A DNA stretch of 64,000 nt from Cloeon dipterum (taxonomy: Eukaryota > Arthropoda > Insecta > Ephemeroptera > Baetidae). The translations under genes and the position numbers were made by a program. The notes under the pieces were generated by a model. That model saw nothing but the letters and a program-made list of their open reading frames with translations, made no database searches and was not told the origin of the DNA. Within the stretch, counting starts at the first letter, position 1; the number at the start of each line of letters is the position of its first letter. Positions 26,401 to 37,938 of the stretch are shown here, piece after piece. The DNA is taken from positions 11,656,001 to 11,720,000 of the forward strand of contig NC_088786.1 of the NCBI RefSeq assembly GCF_949628265.1, given 5' to 3'.

Positions 26401-27280
26401 ATTTCGATTATTTAGCAAACTGAAGTAAATTAAAAACAAATCAACTTAAAAAGGATTTTTATTTCCCTTCTTAATTGTCTCCCTGGATTTATCTGTTTGA
26501 CAACACTGAACTGTCGGAAATTTTCTGGAATGCCTTTTAAAAATCAGATATTAATTATATTTCAAAATAAGACGCACTTTGACCGCTGACGCTGTAAGTT
26601 AATTATGATTTAATTTAATGTGTATTCCACGAAGTGAATGATATGGTGCTATTGATAAGAAAGGGTTGTTAGAAGATGGGGTTTGATTTGATTTCCATCT
26701 TCAAATACGTGTTTTGATATATCATACATTTTTATTTGTTTTTAAATTTTCAAAAACAATTTAGTATTTAATGACCGCACTTACATTCCAAAAATACTTG
26801 CGTTGATTGAAATGAGGTTCTACAAAGAGACTGAAGCTGGTCGACATTTTTAATTACACAGCTAATAATGTATGTAATTCACTAAACACCCCATCTATAA
26901 TAAAACTAGTTAATAAAAAATGAGTTTGAACAACGCACTATGAATTCATTTAAAATACATACAAGTATAGTATTATTACTGTTTTTTTGGCAGTGTGAAT
27001 AATTAGTTTGCAAGCAGAAACATGCGCCAAATAGAAAGGCAATTGAATCCTCCAGCAGCACCCCCCGTGGAGATAGAGCGGAAAGATAGCGCTCTCGACA
27101 ACTCAAGGGAGAGGGGTAGACCTTCCTCGGAGCAGACGTGGTAGGTAGACACGTTGTGCGGTGGACGGGCGCGTGCTCCGAGCTTGGAGAGCGCCGGCCG
27201 GCCCGACATAAACGCGGAAGATAATAGAGCAAGGAGAAAAATCAATACGCGCACTGGCTCTCTCTCTCGCGGGGTGGGGT
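23432..27280. other. Gene-free stretch downstream of the BTB gene
   Basis: No protein-coding gene was found on either strand. The first part is the BTB-gene 3' UTR: AATAAA occurs at 23745-23750, and later at about 25738, 26032 and 26243, so a long UTR is possible. Most of it is AT-rich, with short GC-rich patches near 24825-24870, 25160-25260 and 25860-25920. I see no RNA gene. Confidence 0.5.
23745..23750 (+). terminator. Proximal polyadenylation signal of the BTB gene
   Basis: First AATAAA after the stop codon, 314 bases downstream. Further signals exist downstream, so this may be only one of several sites. Confidence 0.5.
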
Positions 27281-28225
27281 ACGTTTCACTTGTTCAGCTG
27301 CGAGCGCAGCGAGAAAGACGGGCGAGGGGGTGAGTCACAGCAACCACACCACACTGCTGCGTTTTCTCTCTGCAAGGGTCTCCCCCTTGAAACACTCGCA
27401 GTGAGTCACTTGCGAGCAAGTCGCGTCTCCGACCTGACAACGCACACTCGGCCACCACACATGGTGAGTTTTCTGCTAATCTCCAATTTGCACCCTTGAA
27501 GAGTTAAGTTGCCTTTTAAAGTGCATTTGACGATGACCCTCGCGGGGATGCTTTCTCTGCTGGCACCAGAGCAAATCTTATCCGCAGCCATCGGTTTTTG
27601 CAAATCTTAGACTAAGATGAATGAAGCCATGTCAAAATTTTCTGATTATATTGCAAAGGTTTTTTAAAAGGAGATACCGGCATTTCAACAGCAATTTGAA
27701 TTTATATTCTACACCAATTTTTATTTGGTGAGAATTACTGCATATTTATTTAGCATTAATTTATTTTTTTTCTTTTTATTTCTTGAGCAAAAATCTAGAC
27801 GCAGCATTCATAAAAGTATAATGCTTCATAAAATATTCTGTTCCTAATTTGAAAAAAAATATTCGTCGGAGGGCAAGCTCCCCTTTAAAGGTAAAGATAC
27901 AATTGTATCTTTACGTGTCACGAACTGGATATTTTTATTTGCATATTTTATCTCATCTAATTGACAATAGATTAATTTGTTACCCCCCTGATACAGCCAA
28001 GATTTTTTGTGGGGATCAGAATAAAATTTCCAAAACTGCTACGAATCCAAAGACCAAATTTTTTTAATAATTTTTATTCTGTAAAATCACTATCGCACCA
28101 ACTTGATGTTAATTTAGCAAATTCAAATTTTACAACCCAATTAAATTATTTTTTATACTAATCGGTAAACAATATCTTGTGCAGATGTGATGCCGATTGA
28201 GTCCGAAAGATAGGGTAAGGCGACG
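27281..28225 (+). promoter_or_regulatory. Probable promoter and spliced 5' leader of the SPSB3-like gene
   Basis: A CT-rich, GC-rich block at 27257-27463 ends in ATG followed directly by a strong GTGAGT donor (27464). An acceptor at 28184 precedes the coding exon. If these join, the leader gains the tiny upstream frame ATG-ATG-TGA. An in-frame TAG 12 bases before 28226 rules out an earlier start in this exon. Splicing here is predicted, not shown. Confidence 0.45.
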
Positions 28226-29635
28226 ATGGAGGAGGTGATGGGCCCCGTTTCAGAACCATCGCAAGGTCCCATCAGCCACGGTTGTGAAGATAACTGGACG
28301 TGGAGCAAGAAAGACGCAAGCCATGAGGTCCACACTCGTTTTTCCCCTCGAATTTTTTTCTCAAAAATGAATTTTGACCCAGGTACGGCTGCACGGGCCA
28401 GGAAACCGCGTGGTGCTGTTCCACCCGAACTGGAGCAGCGGAACGGCAGGGGTCAGAGGCCACCGAGTGCTAAACAACGGCCGCTACTACTGGGAAGTGC
28501 GGCTTTCGCACCGCATCTTCGGCACCAGCATGATGGTCGGCATTGGCACGGCCAAGGCCAGGCTGCACGCTGACAGATTTATCAACCTCCTGGGTCAGTG
28601 GCATATTAAATAAATGTTTCAATTTATTTTTAAACCCATACACTATGACTCTAGCATGGAAGATATATTGAAAAACAAACACTTAGAATATAAAATCTTC
28701 GATAAATTTGCCTTTTTGCAATCCTGGAAATCAAAATATTTTTGTCAAAAATTAAAATTTGACAATTTTGAATTACAGGCGAAGACGAAAACGGGTGGGG
28801 GCTGAGTCACAAAGGGCTGCTGTGGCACCAGGGCAAGTGGTCACCTTACACGAAGCCATTCAGGGAAAACGAACCGACCACAGTGGGGGTACTGTTCGAC
28901 GGCATTGCGGGCACCTTGAGCTACTACAAAGATTGTCGATACCTGGGGGTCGCATTTCAAGGCCTGGATAAGGTCAATGAACCCCTGTACCCCATAGTGT
29001 GCTCCACGGCGGCCAAAACAGAAATGACGCTCTCCGTGATGAGGAGAGACTTCGTCAGTTTGCAGGTAAATAAATATGCACCTTTCAATGTTAAATATTT
29101 TAGTCACACACCGAAGGGGCCAAATCTGTGGTACAAATGGAAATTATTCCTTTCATTGGGTCACCTCCATTAATATGTATATTGTTACTTGAGCGACCAT
29201 TTTTTTTAATCTGTAAAATGCTGAAATTCCCCATTCCAACAAAAGTAAATTAAATATCTTATTTATGTATTTAATTCATTTTTGCAAAAATAAGAAAAAT
29301 ACTTTTTGTTATTATTTTTCTGACAATTTTTTGTTACTGCTTTTGATACGGAATTCTTTATATTATAATTTTAGGATCGTTGTCGGGCTGTGATTGTGAC
29401 AAAAATTATGGACTCGGTGAGCTGCGCGTCCGAGCCGGCTGAGGAGGACGACAACGCGCTGAACAACGTGGCGGCCGCGTTCAGCCAACCCCTGGAGACG
29501 CTGACCCTGCCCACCTCGTTGAAGGGCTACCTGGCTGAGACCCTCAACGTGTCTGTCACCCACAGAATGACCGAGTCCTTCTCCAGGAAGTGGCACCACG
29601 AGTCGAGCCCTAGGCTGACGCCTTCCAACCGTTGA
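28226..29635 (+). CDS. SPSB3: SPRY domain and SOCS box protein, SPSB3-like
   Basis: Substrate-recognition subunit of a Cullin-RING ubiquitin ligase: the SPRY domain binds the target and the SOCS box recruits Elongin B/C. Exons 28226-28327, 28383-28593, 28779-29065 and 29375-29635 join in frame to 286 residues. The SPRY/B30.2 region spans about 15-200 and carries NNGRYYWEVRLSHRIFGTSMM, VGIGTAKARL, NGWGLSHKGLLWHQGKWSPY and TTVGVLFDGIAGTLSYYKD, closest to SPSB3 rather than to SPSB1/2/4 (gustavus). The SOCS-box core is PLETLTLPTSLKGYLAETLN near the C-terminus. An in-frame stop just upstream fixes the start. Intron 3 contains one copy of a local dispersed repeat. Targets cannot be read from the sequence. 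Confidence 0.88.
29073..29240 (+). repeat. Dispersed repeat, copy A (SPSB3 intron)
   Basis: Starts eight bases after the exon 3 donor and resembles 30097-30258 in the same orientation. Shared blocks include TGCACCTTTCAATGTT, ATATTTTAGTCAC, GGGGCCAAATC, GTGGTACAA and TTCCAAC, in order, with substitutions and short gaps between. I estimate about 70 percent identity by eye. No terminal inverted repeat or ORF was seen, so its class is unknown. Confidence 0.75.
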
Positions 29636-30991
29636 TCCGCGCACGGATTTTAGACTGTGACTTTCAGTTTTTCTATTTTTGGTCGAGCACTTAAAAAGGC
29701 TTTCGAAATGATCTCATCTTGACACTCTGTCGTGTTTCTCTGAACTGCGGTGTCAATATTGTCAAAGTAATGTGAGCGAGTCCCTATAATATAGTTGGTT
29801 GTGGGTGTTTGGCCTCGAATATCAAAGACTTGATGAGGAAAGCGCCAATTTTACATAAAAATTCACCTAATTTCTGGATGAATGACTCAAAAGAGAACTT
29901 TTGGAATAGCTTCAACTAAGTTGGCGTTCCCACTTTATTTTTGTGTGCGTTGTTGTCGTTATTCATAGGTCGAATTGTGACATAAGATGCTAAGCTTTTG
30001 GAATGGGCCACAAATGGAGGAATGTCTGCAGTTGAAAAACTCCCGTGAAAGCGAGGTGCCATATTTGAAAGTATTTAGCGGGTAATTGAACACTTCAAAA
30101 TGCACCTTTCAATGTTTGATATTTTAGTCACTCAGAAGAGGGGCCAAATCAGTGGTACAACTGATCTTTTTCCTTTCCTTCGGACAGCTCCACTAATATT
30201 TTGGTACTCAAAAGACATTTTTTTAAATCTTAAAAATACCGAAATCACCCTTTCCAACATCAAGCTGGCTGTGTTAAGTTTTTAGAATTTGTCAATATAA
30301 GACTACTTGTTTTAGCAGGCAACTCAGGATTCGGCAATCAGGTTAGATTTAGACCAAAATGAGGAAATTTCCAATTGGTTTATGATTGGAATCAGAAAGT
30401 TAAACAGAATCGCTCCACCTGAGCAGTTTTGGCTAACCTAACCTTTGCAGCAGTTAAAAGCTAGTCGTCGTCATAAGTTTTTTAAAAGGTTTATGTACAC
30501 TTTGGTGGGGTTATGATTCCTTTTCAGGGACTGTTCTCAGCTGATATGCATTTTCTCTGAACTAGTCATATTTAAGAATGATCCTTGTTGAACGTGTTGG
30601 TTTATTTTCTCCTAGTCTTAATCAGTGTCTGTGTTTATTAAGCGTATAATGATCAGTGGTGTTAGTAATTAAACCGCTGAAGAGGCCGAAACTGTGCAAT
30701 TAGAGCTGTTAATCTACCCATGACTTTGTCCATTCAAAATGGGTTCATCCAAGTGAAAGGCATGTTCTTATCCTTTCCTCTTTTTGATCTGTGTTTGCGA
30801 GTGTGACCGTTAGTTTTTACTGTTTGGCGTACTGTGGATGTTTGTATTCTCGGAAGAGCGTGGAGCAAATCAACAATAAAAAGACATTCTTTGTAATTAC
30901 CAAACTCCTTTGAATTGATTGAAACAGCAAAATTGAAGACATTGTCGAGATTATATTAAATGATTACAAAGGTGGTTTCCACTTATCGACA
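29636..30991. other. Intergenic stretch, SPSB3-like and eIF3h tails
   Basis: Convergent 3' ends about 1.36 kb apart. It contains repeat copy B and a plus-strand AATAAA at 30875-30880 that could end a long SPSB3 3' UTR. No gene seen. Confidence 0.5.
30097..30258 (+). repeat. Dispersed repeat, copy B (downstream of SPSB3)
   Basis: Second copy of the element at 29073-29240, about 1.0 kb away in the same orientation. A segmental duplication of intron 3 is less likely, because neither flank (exon 3 or exon 4) is duplicated with it. Confidence 0.75.
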
Positions 30992-32730
30992 CTACTGCAG
31001 TGACTTGGCTGAACCGGTGTCCTCCTTGGCCTTCTGCAGGGTCTGCGTGACGAAGAGCTTGGCCATCGCCTGCGAGCAGAACTGGGCCACGTGTGAGCTG
31101 TACGCGTTCACCTGTCCGGCGACAATCATTGGGTTCAGCCTCTGTGGCGTCGGAAGCGGGCGGAACAGCTTGTTAATGTCCTCGTCGGGCAGGGGAGGCT
31201 CGTCCTTTGCTTGCCTCGCGGCATTCTCTTGCGCCTACAAAGAAAATTCTAAATAGATCAAAATGCCAAGCTGATGGTGCTGGGAGGAAACTGGATTAAA
31301 TTGTAATATGATTTTTCTTCTCATTTAGAAAGAAAGTGATTGACGATGTTCTATTGTATGGTTTCTGCCAAGTTTACCCAAACCACTTAAAATTTAGCCT
31401 AAGTTTTTAACACCAATATTCTGGTGTTTTTCAAAACAAAAAATAGTTTAAAATTCATGCTGCTATGAGCTACCAGCAAAAAATATGATTAGATTTTTAT
31501 GTTTAAAATTTTAATTCCTTTTTGACAAAAGATAGCCATGACTGTAACTACGAATTTTACTGTGGAGGTTAAGTACTGCTGATGATGGCTGCAGGGGCAA
31601 AACAGCCACTGTACGGTACAAGAGCGTGTGATATTATATTTTTTTAAATTTTGACTTCCCTTCTTATTAAGCTGCCTGTATATTATGTCATAAAAAAGCA
31701 ACTTACCCTTTTCTGCATGTATCTGTATTTGTCCTGCTGTTGTCTGAGCACTTGCTGCTGGTAGCGGTTGAACTTGATGGCCTCCTGATTGAGTTCGTCA
31801 ACTCTTTCCATCATGCACCTCATGTGTCCTTCCAAGACAGACCTTCAAAGAAAAAAAATAAAACATTTCCAAAAGGCCCCTGTGCTTTCTTCTTACGATG
31901 TTCCAAGATCCAGGAAGCCAAGACCATCCTCTTCAGGGACCATGTCCGATAGCTGGTTCAATAAAATGTTGGACAAGGAGGAGTTCTTCATGACCACGGG
32001 CACTTCAATGAACAGGCTCTCGTAGCCAACCTTCAGGTTCCTCAGAGCGTCGGGAGTGAAACCCTCTTCCTTGTACATGACAACAGCTTGCGGAGTGAGA
32101 CGGTACGCTTTCAGAGAAAGGAATCCTCTTGCAGTCTTTTGAGTGTCTAAAAGGCAAAAATGGGTTGGTGAGCAAAGGCGAAGAACGAATTATTTAATTA
32201 TGTTGTACCATAAATTAAAACAACTGACTCCTCGATGGAATTCTGATAATGATACTGCGACTCCAGCAGTGGTAAGCTGATGAAGTTTCCAACATCCGCA
32301 CTCTGGTACCAGCCCACATGCAAATGATCCACGTTCACTCTCCTCAATTTCTTCATCATGGCAATTTGGTACGCCTCATCTATGAATTGATTTAATATTC
32401 AAAGCAGTGTTCACGTGCAAGTCAATTAGAAAAACCTTCATCGACAGAGTCGTCCTGTTTTGGGAAGGGAAAACAGTTAGTGATTTCCAATCGTTTCTCC
32501 ACAACTAATCCCAAGAGGGCACCTTGCGCAACATCAACGCTGCCAGAGCCTTCTTCGTGACAGTGTTTGATCATTTTCATCATTGGCTGGAAAGAGTTCA
32601 ATCTTAAAAAAGGACAAAATGTGTTAGAAAAATGCCTTACCAGCCCGCTGATTTGCACAACATTGATGGGGCAGTCATCCGGTACCACTCTTGACCGCCC
32701 GCCCCGTATTCCACTGACTTTCGAACTCAT
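30992..32730 (-). CDS. eIF3h: Eukaryotic translation initiation factor 3 subunit H
   Basis: MPN-domain subunit of the eIF3 complex, which loads mRNA and initiator tRNA on the 40S ribosome. Minus-strand exons in gene order: 32730-32641, 32586-32436, 32379-32209, 32146-31897, 31842-31707, 31234-30992, joining in frame to 346 residues (human 352). The MPN domain occupies about residues 23-150, with [28 protein letters not shown] and [19 protein letters not shown]. As in other eIF3h proteins there is no complete JAMM zinc site, so it is structural and not a protease. The C-terminal half has a glutamine-rich helix ([20 protein letters not shown]) and the family tail [18 protein letters not shown]. 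It is head-to-head with MALSU1, start codons 543 bases apart. Confidence 0.95.
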
Positions 32731-33272
32731 ATTTAATTTAAGTAATCGAAAATCTACGGATTGTGAATTAAATTTTTTGGTTTTTGAGGAATTAAAATCG
32801 AAAATACACGTGTCGTGTCACAGCAAGCGGTCACAGACCAGCAATCCACAAACACTGAGAATGAGAACAGTCACGCCCTCGTGTGGTGAGCCCGTGAGCC
32901 GGTGAAAAATCGAGCATCGACCAATACCAAGCACGCTTTTGTTACCAACTTTCTCCTCTTTTGCCGGTCCTCGAATGCTGCGAAGCTGACATTGGCTGAC
33001 ATCTATTGGTTATAAAAGCAAGTAAAATATGTAGAAGAAAACAAAGCATGGTGTTCTGCTCTGTTGAAGATATCAGTGTTCGGTTAATAATTTTCTGTTA
33101 AATAATTTGCACGTTTTGCAATTATAGCTATACGATATTAATGTATATCTAGAGATGTAGGTAACAACTCTTTGCTCCACCTTCAGTAGATTTGAATATA
33201 GATATATGTATATGATGTACTTAATGTCATTTTTTCATTTCGTGTTATGTATATGATTGCAGCGTGTGAACC
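32731..33272. promoter_or_regulatory. Shared upstream region of eIF3h and MALSU1
   Basis: Divergent starts with 542 bases between them. A CCAAT occurs near 32920, and TATAAAA at 33011-33017 follows an inverted CCAAT at 33005. Which gene they serve cannot be told from sequence. Bidirectional firing is inferred from spacing. Confidence 0.4.
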
Positions 33273-34297
33273 ATGATTGGAATCAACCGTCTCATGTCAT
33301 TGGGTGCTACATTACGTCTAAGTAGAAGCATTGCCCAGCTTTCAAGAAAAACTGATTTCCTTTGTAGCTGTAGAAATGTTCAAGAGATTAGATCAGTTAA
33401 TTTTTCCTCAAAAAATCCTACCGATGAGGACAATGGTGGTGAGAACAATTTTGGCAGTCCAATTTAAGAGTTGGAAAAATGAATTAATTTTAATGGCAAC
33501 ATTTTTTCACACTTTTATATGATAGACGAAGCTCTGATGACTCTTTTATCTACAAAATACAAAATCTTAAGCGGAGATAACGCACCTCTCATTTTGGACT
33601 CGGAAGCTGAACGCCAAAAAGCTGATGAAGAGGCTGCCAATGTAGAAACCCAAGAGACTGCTCTGGAAGATGAAGATGATTTAATCTCACACTTTGACTT
33701 AACCAGTAATATCAATTTTTTCTGCTATTTAATATTCAATACTCAACCAAATTTTGAATTAACAGGAGGTGTTCGCGGAGTCTTCGACATTGAGCACCTG
33801 GTAGACGTTTTGCACTCGGAAGGTGCCATCGACCTTTTTGTGTGCCAAGTTCCAGATGAATTGTGCTACGCAGACCAAATTGTGATTGTCACTGGTCGGT
33901 CTGTGAGGCACAGGATATCATTGGCCCAGCTCGTGAGGAGAGTTTTTAAGAAAAAAAGAAATTCAAGTGACATCTTGCCACGCGTTGAGGGCACGACCAA
34001 TGGTGGACAAGCAGATTGGCTAGCTATGGACTTAGGTAATGATTTAACGATGCGGAAAAGTAAATCTACAGATATTTAGTTTTCATTTGTGTTGCAGGCA
34101 ACATCATTTTGCACATTTTTGCAAGAGCAACCAGAGAAAAATATGACTTGGAATCGTTGTGGAGTCTTGGTTCGAAGCATGACACCCAGAGCAATAAGAA
34201 AGATGATGAGCTTCTTGAGTTACTTTCTAATAAAGATTTGTACCTTGAAGACTTGGAACCTGCAGACCCTGCTGGCGTTGGAAGTAATTTGACTTAA
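33273..34297 (+). CDS. MALSU1: Mitochondrial ribosome assembly/silencing factor (RsfS/Iojap family)
   Basis: The family binds uL14 of the mitochondrial large subunit, blocking early joining to the small subunit during assembly. Exons 33273-33438, 33526-33705, 33766-34035 and 34098-34297 join in frame to 271 residues. The N-terminus is basic and Ser-rich without acids for the first 26 residues (MIGINRLMSLGATLRLSRS), a likely mitochondrial targeting peptide. A variable acidic stretch follows. The RsfS domain spans about residues 117-225: VFDIEHLVDVLHSEGAIDLF, QVPDELCYADQIVIVTGRS, GQADWLAMDLGNIILHIF and ATREKYDLESLW. The acidic tail is poorly conserved in the family. Confidence 0.92.
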
Positions 34298-35355
34298 GAA
34301 TAATGGTGGATTTTTTTTATTAAAAATAGATATTGTAAGTTCCCTGTTGTCACTTGCCCAGGAAGCCAGTTGTTAGCAGTTGACTTCTACGTTGCAAGTC
34401 TATAAAAGCTTAGCCTTAGAAATGTGTATGTATGTAATACAACAGAACTCTTGATATTACAAAATATGAAATCTACCCCTTTTATTTAATTTTATGCTCC
34501 TATACCGACCTCTTGTTTTCAGTTTCAGAAACTTTATTGTAACATGTGTTTCCCCTACAGCTGGCGTATTAGTCAGGGTTATTAAATTTCTAAATCGTTA
34601 GATCTAATACCTAGTTTCCTACTTAGAGTGAAAATTCCAAGTTAACAAAACTGGCATTGAATTCAATTCAAATTTGTGTATTTTTTAAATATATTATGCG
34701 TTTAGTTTTTCTGAATTGACAGGAGAGATATGAAAAGGCATAGTAGGCCCAGCACGCGATTTTTCAAACACTGCCCTTGTAGTAAAAAGATAAGGGTTGT
34801 TGAAAAGGGAGACAAAGAAACAGTATCCCCAAATTTAATATTAGGGTTTTCTTCATTACTTGTTATGAAACATTCCTGGGCAACTAAATTCTTGCCAATT
34901 TTATTTGTCAACGACAAAGAGAGACAATAAAAGCCATGTAATAATGAACATGCTTTTTGCCTTGATCCTGCATTAGATCACCGATTTCTTATCCAACGAA
35001 TGAATGGAAGAGGGGAGAGGGGAGTGCATGTTGTAGCAGTCAGCGCAGCGACACTGACAGCAGGAGTGGTAAACAAAACAAAAACTCGCTGCTTCGATAG
35101 TCCTTGCCAAACGCAACAACTGCTGAACGATTTTAATACGGTTGCCTAGATTTTTATATTAAATTACTACTATCTAGAGCGGGCAGCTCGAGAAGGTTAT
35201 TAGTGGTATTGAATCATTACCACACCACACCTAAACCCACAGGCAAGACAACTGCAAAAAAGATACCATCTGTCAGAAGGTTCCATTTAAATTCAGTGCT
35301 TTTTTCCCTTTAAACTGGAATAACGGGAAACCCTAATAATCAACTCTGCTTTGCA
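34298..35355. other. Intergenic stretch between MALSU1 and CCDC9
   Basis: The MALSU1 3' UTR and the CCDC9 promoter with its first, mostly non-coding exon. AATAAA occurs at 34926-34931. A GC-richer patch near 35030-35120 may mark the CCDC9 promoter. No further gene seen. Confidence 0.4.
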
Positions 35356-37341
35356 AGTAAGTATTTCTATAAATTGTTCGTTGGTCATTTCTTAAGTCAT
35401 TAATGTAAATGCAATTTAATATATTTTGATAGAAAAAAAATATAATTTAGTAAAAAAATCCCTCAAGTTATAAATACATTACACAAACGATAACATTCAT
35501 TTATTATTTAGGCTTCTTTCCAACACTGTTTCACATAAGTCTTTTTCCCTATCTAATAAACTGCTCCAGGAGAAGCCATATAATTGCAATGAATTGAATT
35601 TATCCCGTCATTTAATTCAAAAAATGTTTCTATGAAGTGAGCGAAGTGGAAGCAGCAGCAGCTGCTGACAATGACATTTCGGAGGCAGCGCGCTTGGAAA
35701 AGGAAGCAATGCTGACGGAAAAAATGGCAAAGATGCGAGAGAAGAATGAGGCGATCAGAAAGCGGTACAATGAGGTGCAGGAGGACCTGAAGAACGCGCA
35801 GACCATCAGTAGCCAGGTCAAGGTTGAGTCGGGTAGCGACGACGAGGATCGCAAGCCTGTGGTCCGCAAGGTTACTAACAAGACACCGTCGAGGGACCGG
35901 GAGTGCAAACAGAAGTTCACCCCTCGAAGACAGAACTCAGAAAGTAGCAGCAGTCAGGATACTGGTGCTGAGCAGTCCATGCAGGCCAGACCTGTGCATT
36001 CGTTCGGAGAGGTTTGTGCCTTCAGTGGGTCTTTTAATGATATTTTTGATAAATAGCTTCTTTTTGAAAATCTATAGTATTATAGGAGTTCTCTGCATAT
36101 TTGTGGGAGCTATGAATATATTTTGATGGGGTTTTCAGGGTGGAGGACCTCCTCCAGATCCAGGCTACAATTTCCTGGCTGACGAGGAGCGAGATGGTCC
36201 CAAGGAAAATAAAGAACAAGTAAAAGTTGCAAATACTAAAACCCAACAATTTTTTTGAACGTTATTATTCTTCTTCGACTTTATTTCAGAAAGAGAAGGG
36301 AGTTAACAAAAATAACCCTGCATCTTCTGGGCATGGTGGCGGCTTCAAGGTTTTTAACTCTAGCATTTCACTCTGACTAATACACAAAATTTCTACCGCT
36401 CATTTCGGGGGTGAAGAAATAATGACATTTTGGGTCCTTTTCCGTTATTTAGCAGAATCAACAGCAGCCTCAGCGTGGTCGCTTTCCTCGGCAGAGGGGT
36501 GGCCAGCGGGGCAACCGGCAGTTCCAGGGTGACAACTTCTCGCGGTCCGCTATGGAGGGTGGGCCGCATGATAAAGATCAAAAGTGGCGCGAGGAGCGGG
36601 CGGCCATCGACGAGGCACGCATCAGGAGACAGCAGAGTGCTGACGGGAACTGGCGCCGCGAGTGGGACAACAACAAAGACGACACACAACCGCAAACTCC
36701 ACAAAACCAGTGAGGACGAAATTTTTTAATTCCTTGTCCCATCAATATCATTTATAAATTCTAGGAATCGTGGTGGGCGAGGGCGGGGCGGCGACCGAGG
36801 CTCATTTGGAGGCGGCTTGCAACGCGGTGGCAATGGCACAAAATTCTTTTACCAGCAAAGAGGTCTGATAACTTCAATGTTGTTGAATTACTTATGTCTG
36901 ATTCAACCCTGCAGCCAGAGGAGGCCCCCATTCAGAGTCGCGCAGTATTCCAGGGGGCGACAGATGGGTGCGAGACACGCAGCCCCCGAGTGAAGGAAGC
37001 CGCCCAGGTTGGTTGGTTGTACTTCTTGAGGCTTTTCGTTAATTCTCTATTTTTAGATGATGCACCAGTAAGAGATCTCAGAGATATAATTAACTCCAGG
37101 AGGTCAGGATGTGAGAAAAATAAATTGAAAATTATCTGCGAAATTTTGACAATTTGTTGATATAGGTCCCCCTACAAACAGAGGTAACCGTTCTGACTTC
37201 CAGCCAAAGCCCAGGAGAGACAACAATACATGGGGCAGCAATCAGATTGGTATCCAGTCCAATAAATTTCTCAATTTAAAATTAACTGAACATTTTCCAG
37301 AACATACCGAAAATGATGACGAATGGGAGGACGTGGAATGA
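35356..37341 (+). CDS. CCDC9: Coiled-coil domain-containing protein 9-like (CCDC9)
   Basis: RNA-associated protein; vertebrate CCDC9 is reported with exon-junction factors, and the role here is inferred. Exons: 35356 (first base of the ATG), 35638-36011, 36139-36219, 36290-36349, 36453-36709, 36765-36862, 36915-37007, 37057-37110, 37166-37249, 37301-37341; 380 residues. The ATG is made by splicing: exon 1 ends in A before GTAAGT, exon 2 opens TGAGCGAAG. Family marks are the N-terminal helix EKMAKMREKNEAIRKRYNEV, the block WREERAAIDEARIRRQQ with NWRREWD, RGG-rich segments and the acidic ending NDDEWEDVE before the stop. The exon 5 acceptor is a tandem TAGCAG, so one Gln may be optional. Polyadenylation signal at 37450-37455. 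Confidence 0.85.
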
Positions 37342-37449
37342 AAGTGTGCTTAAATTCGGCAAAATTGTACATACATGATTGTGTGAAGTTGTATCTCAGT
37401 AGCTTCATAGGTCTTTTTCAAAACTGTGTTACACTTAAGATCTGTTTTT

Positions 37450-37455
37450 AATAAA
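37450..37455 (+). terminator. Polyadenylation signal of CCDC9
   Basis: AATAAA 109 bases after the stop codon, in the 600 bases between the convergent CCDC9 and RIOK3 genes. Confidence 0.7.
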
Positions 37456-37938
37456 ACATGTTGCTTCGCTCAAAGTTTACTTATTTCCCCTTTAACGATA
37501 TTGAACAGAGGTGAAGTGCAATAAAATGTCCAAGGTGCAATTTTGAATGTATATTTCGACAGACGCTTTCCATTTGGGGACAAAAATTCCCAAGTAGCTA
37601 ACTCATTGGAGACAAAAACTTTAGGTGTAGTGTAGTTGGGTTAATCCATAAAAAATCTACAAATTTGAGGCTTCACTTTCAAATAAAACTTATCTTGGAG
37701 TTCAAGTAACATTTTAGCAAAACTACTGGCTGAACCAATGCAATGATGTAATCTACTACTTTTTGTCAGTCCCAAATATCGCACAAAAAAATGAGGAACA
37801 CCTATCGCAGTATTGGGCAAATGCAAAAAAATATGCATCAGACCAGGCTTTTGATAGGATTTATATCGCATTTTCGGTTTTAAGAATGGGTTACATCTGT
37901 TAGCTACTTTGGCTCTGCTCTTGAATGTCTCCAGCGGC

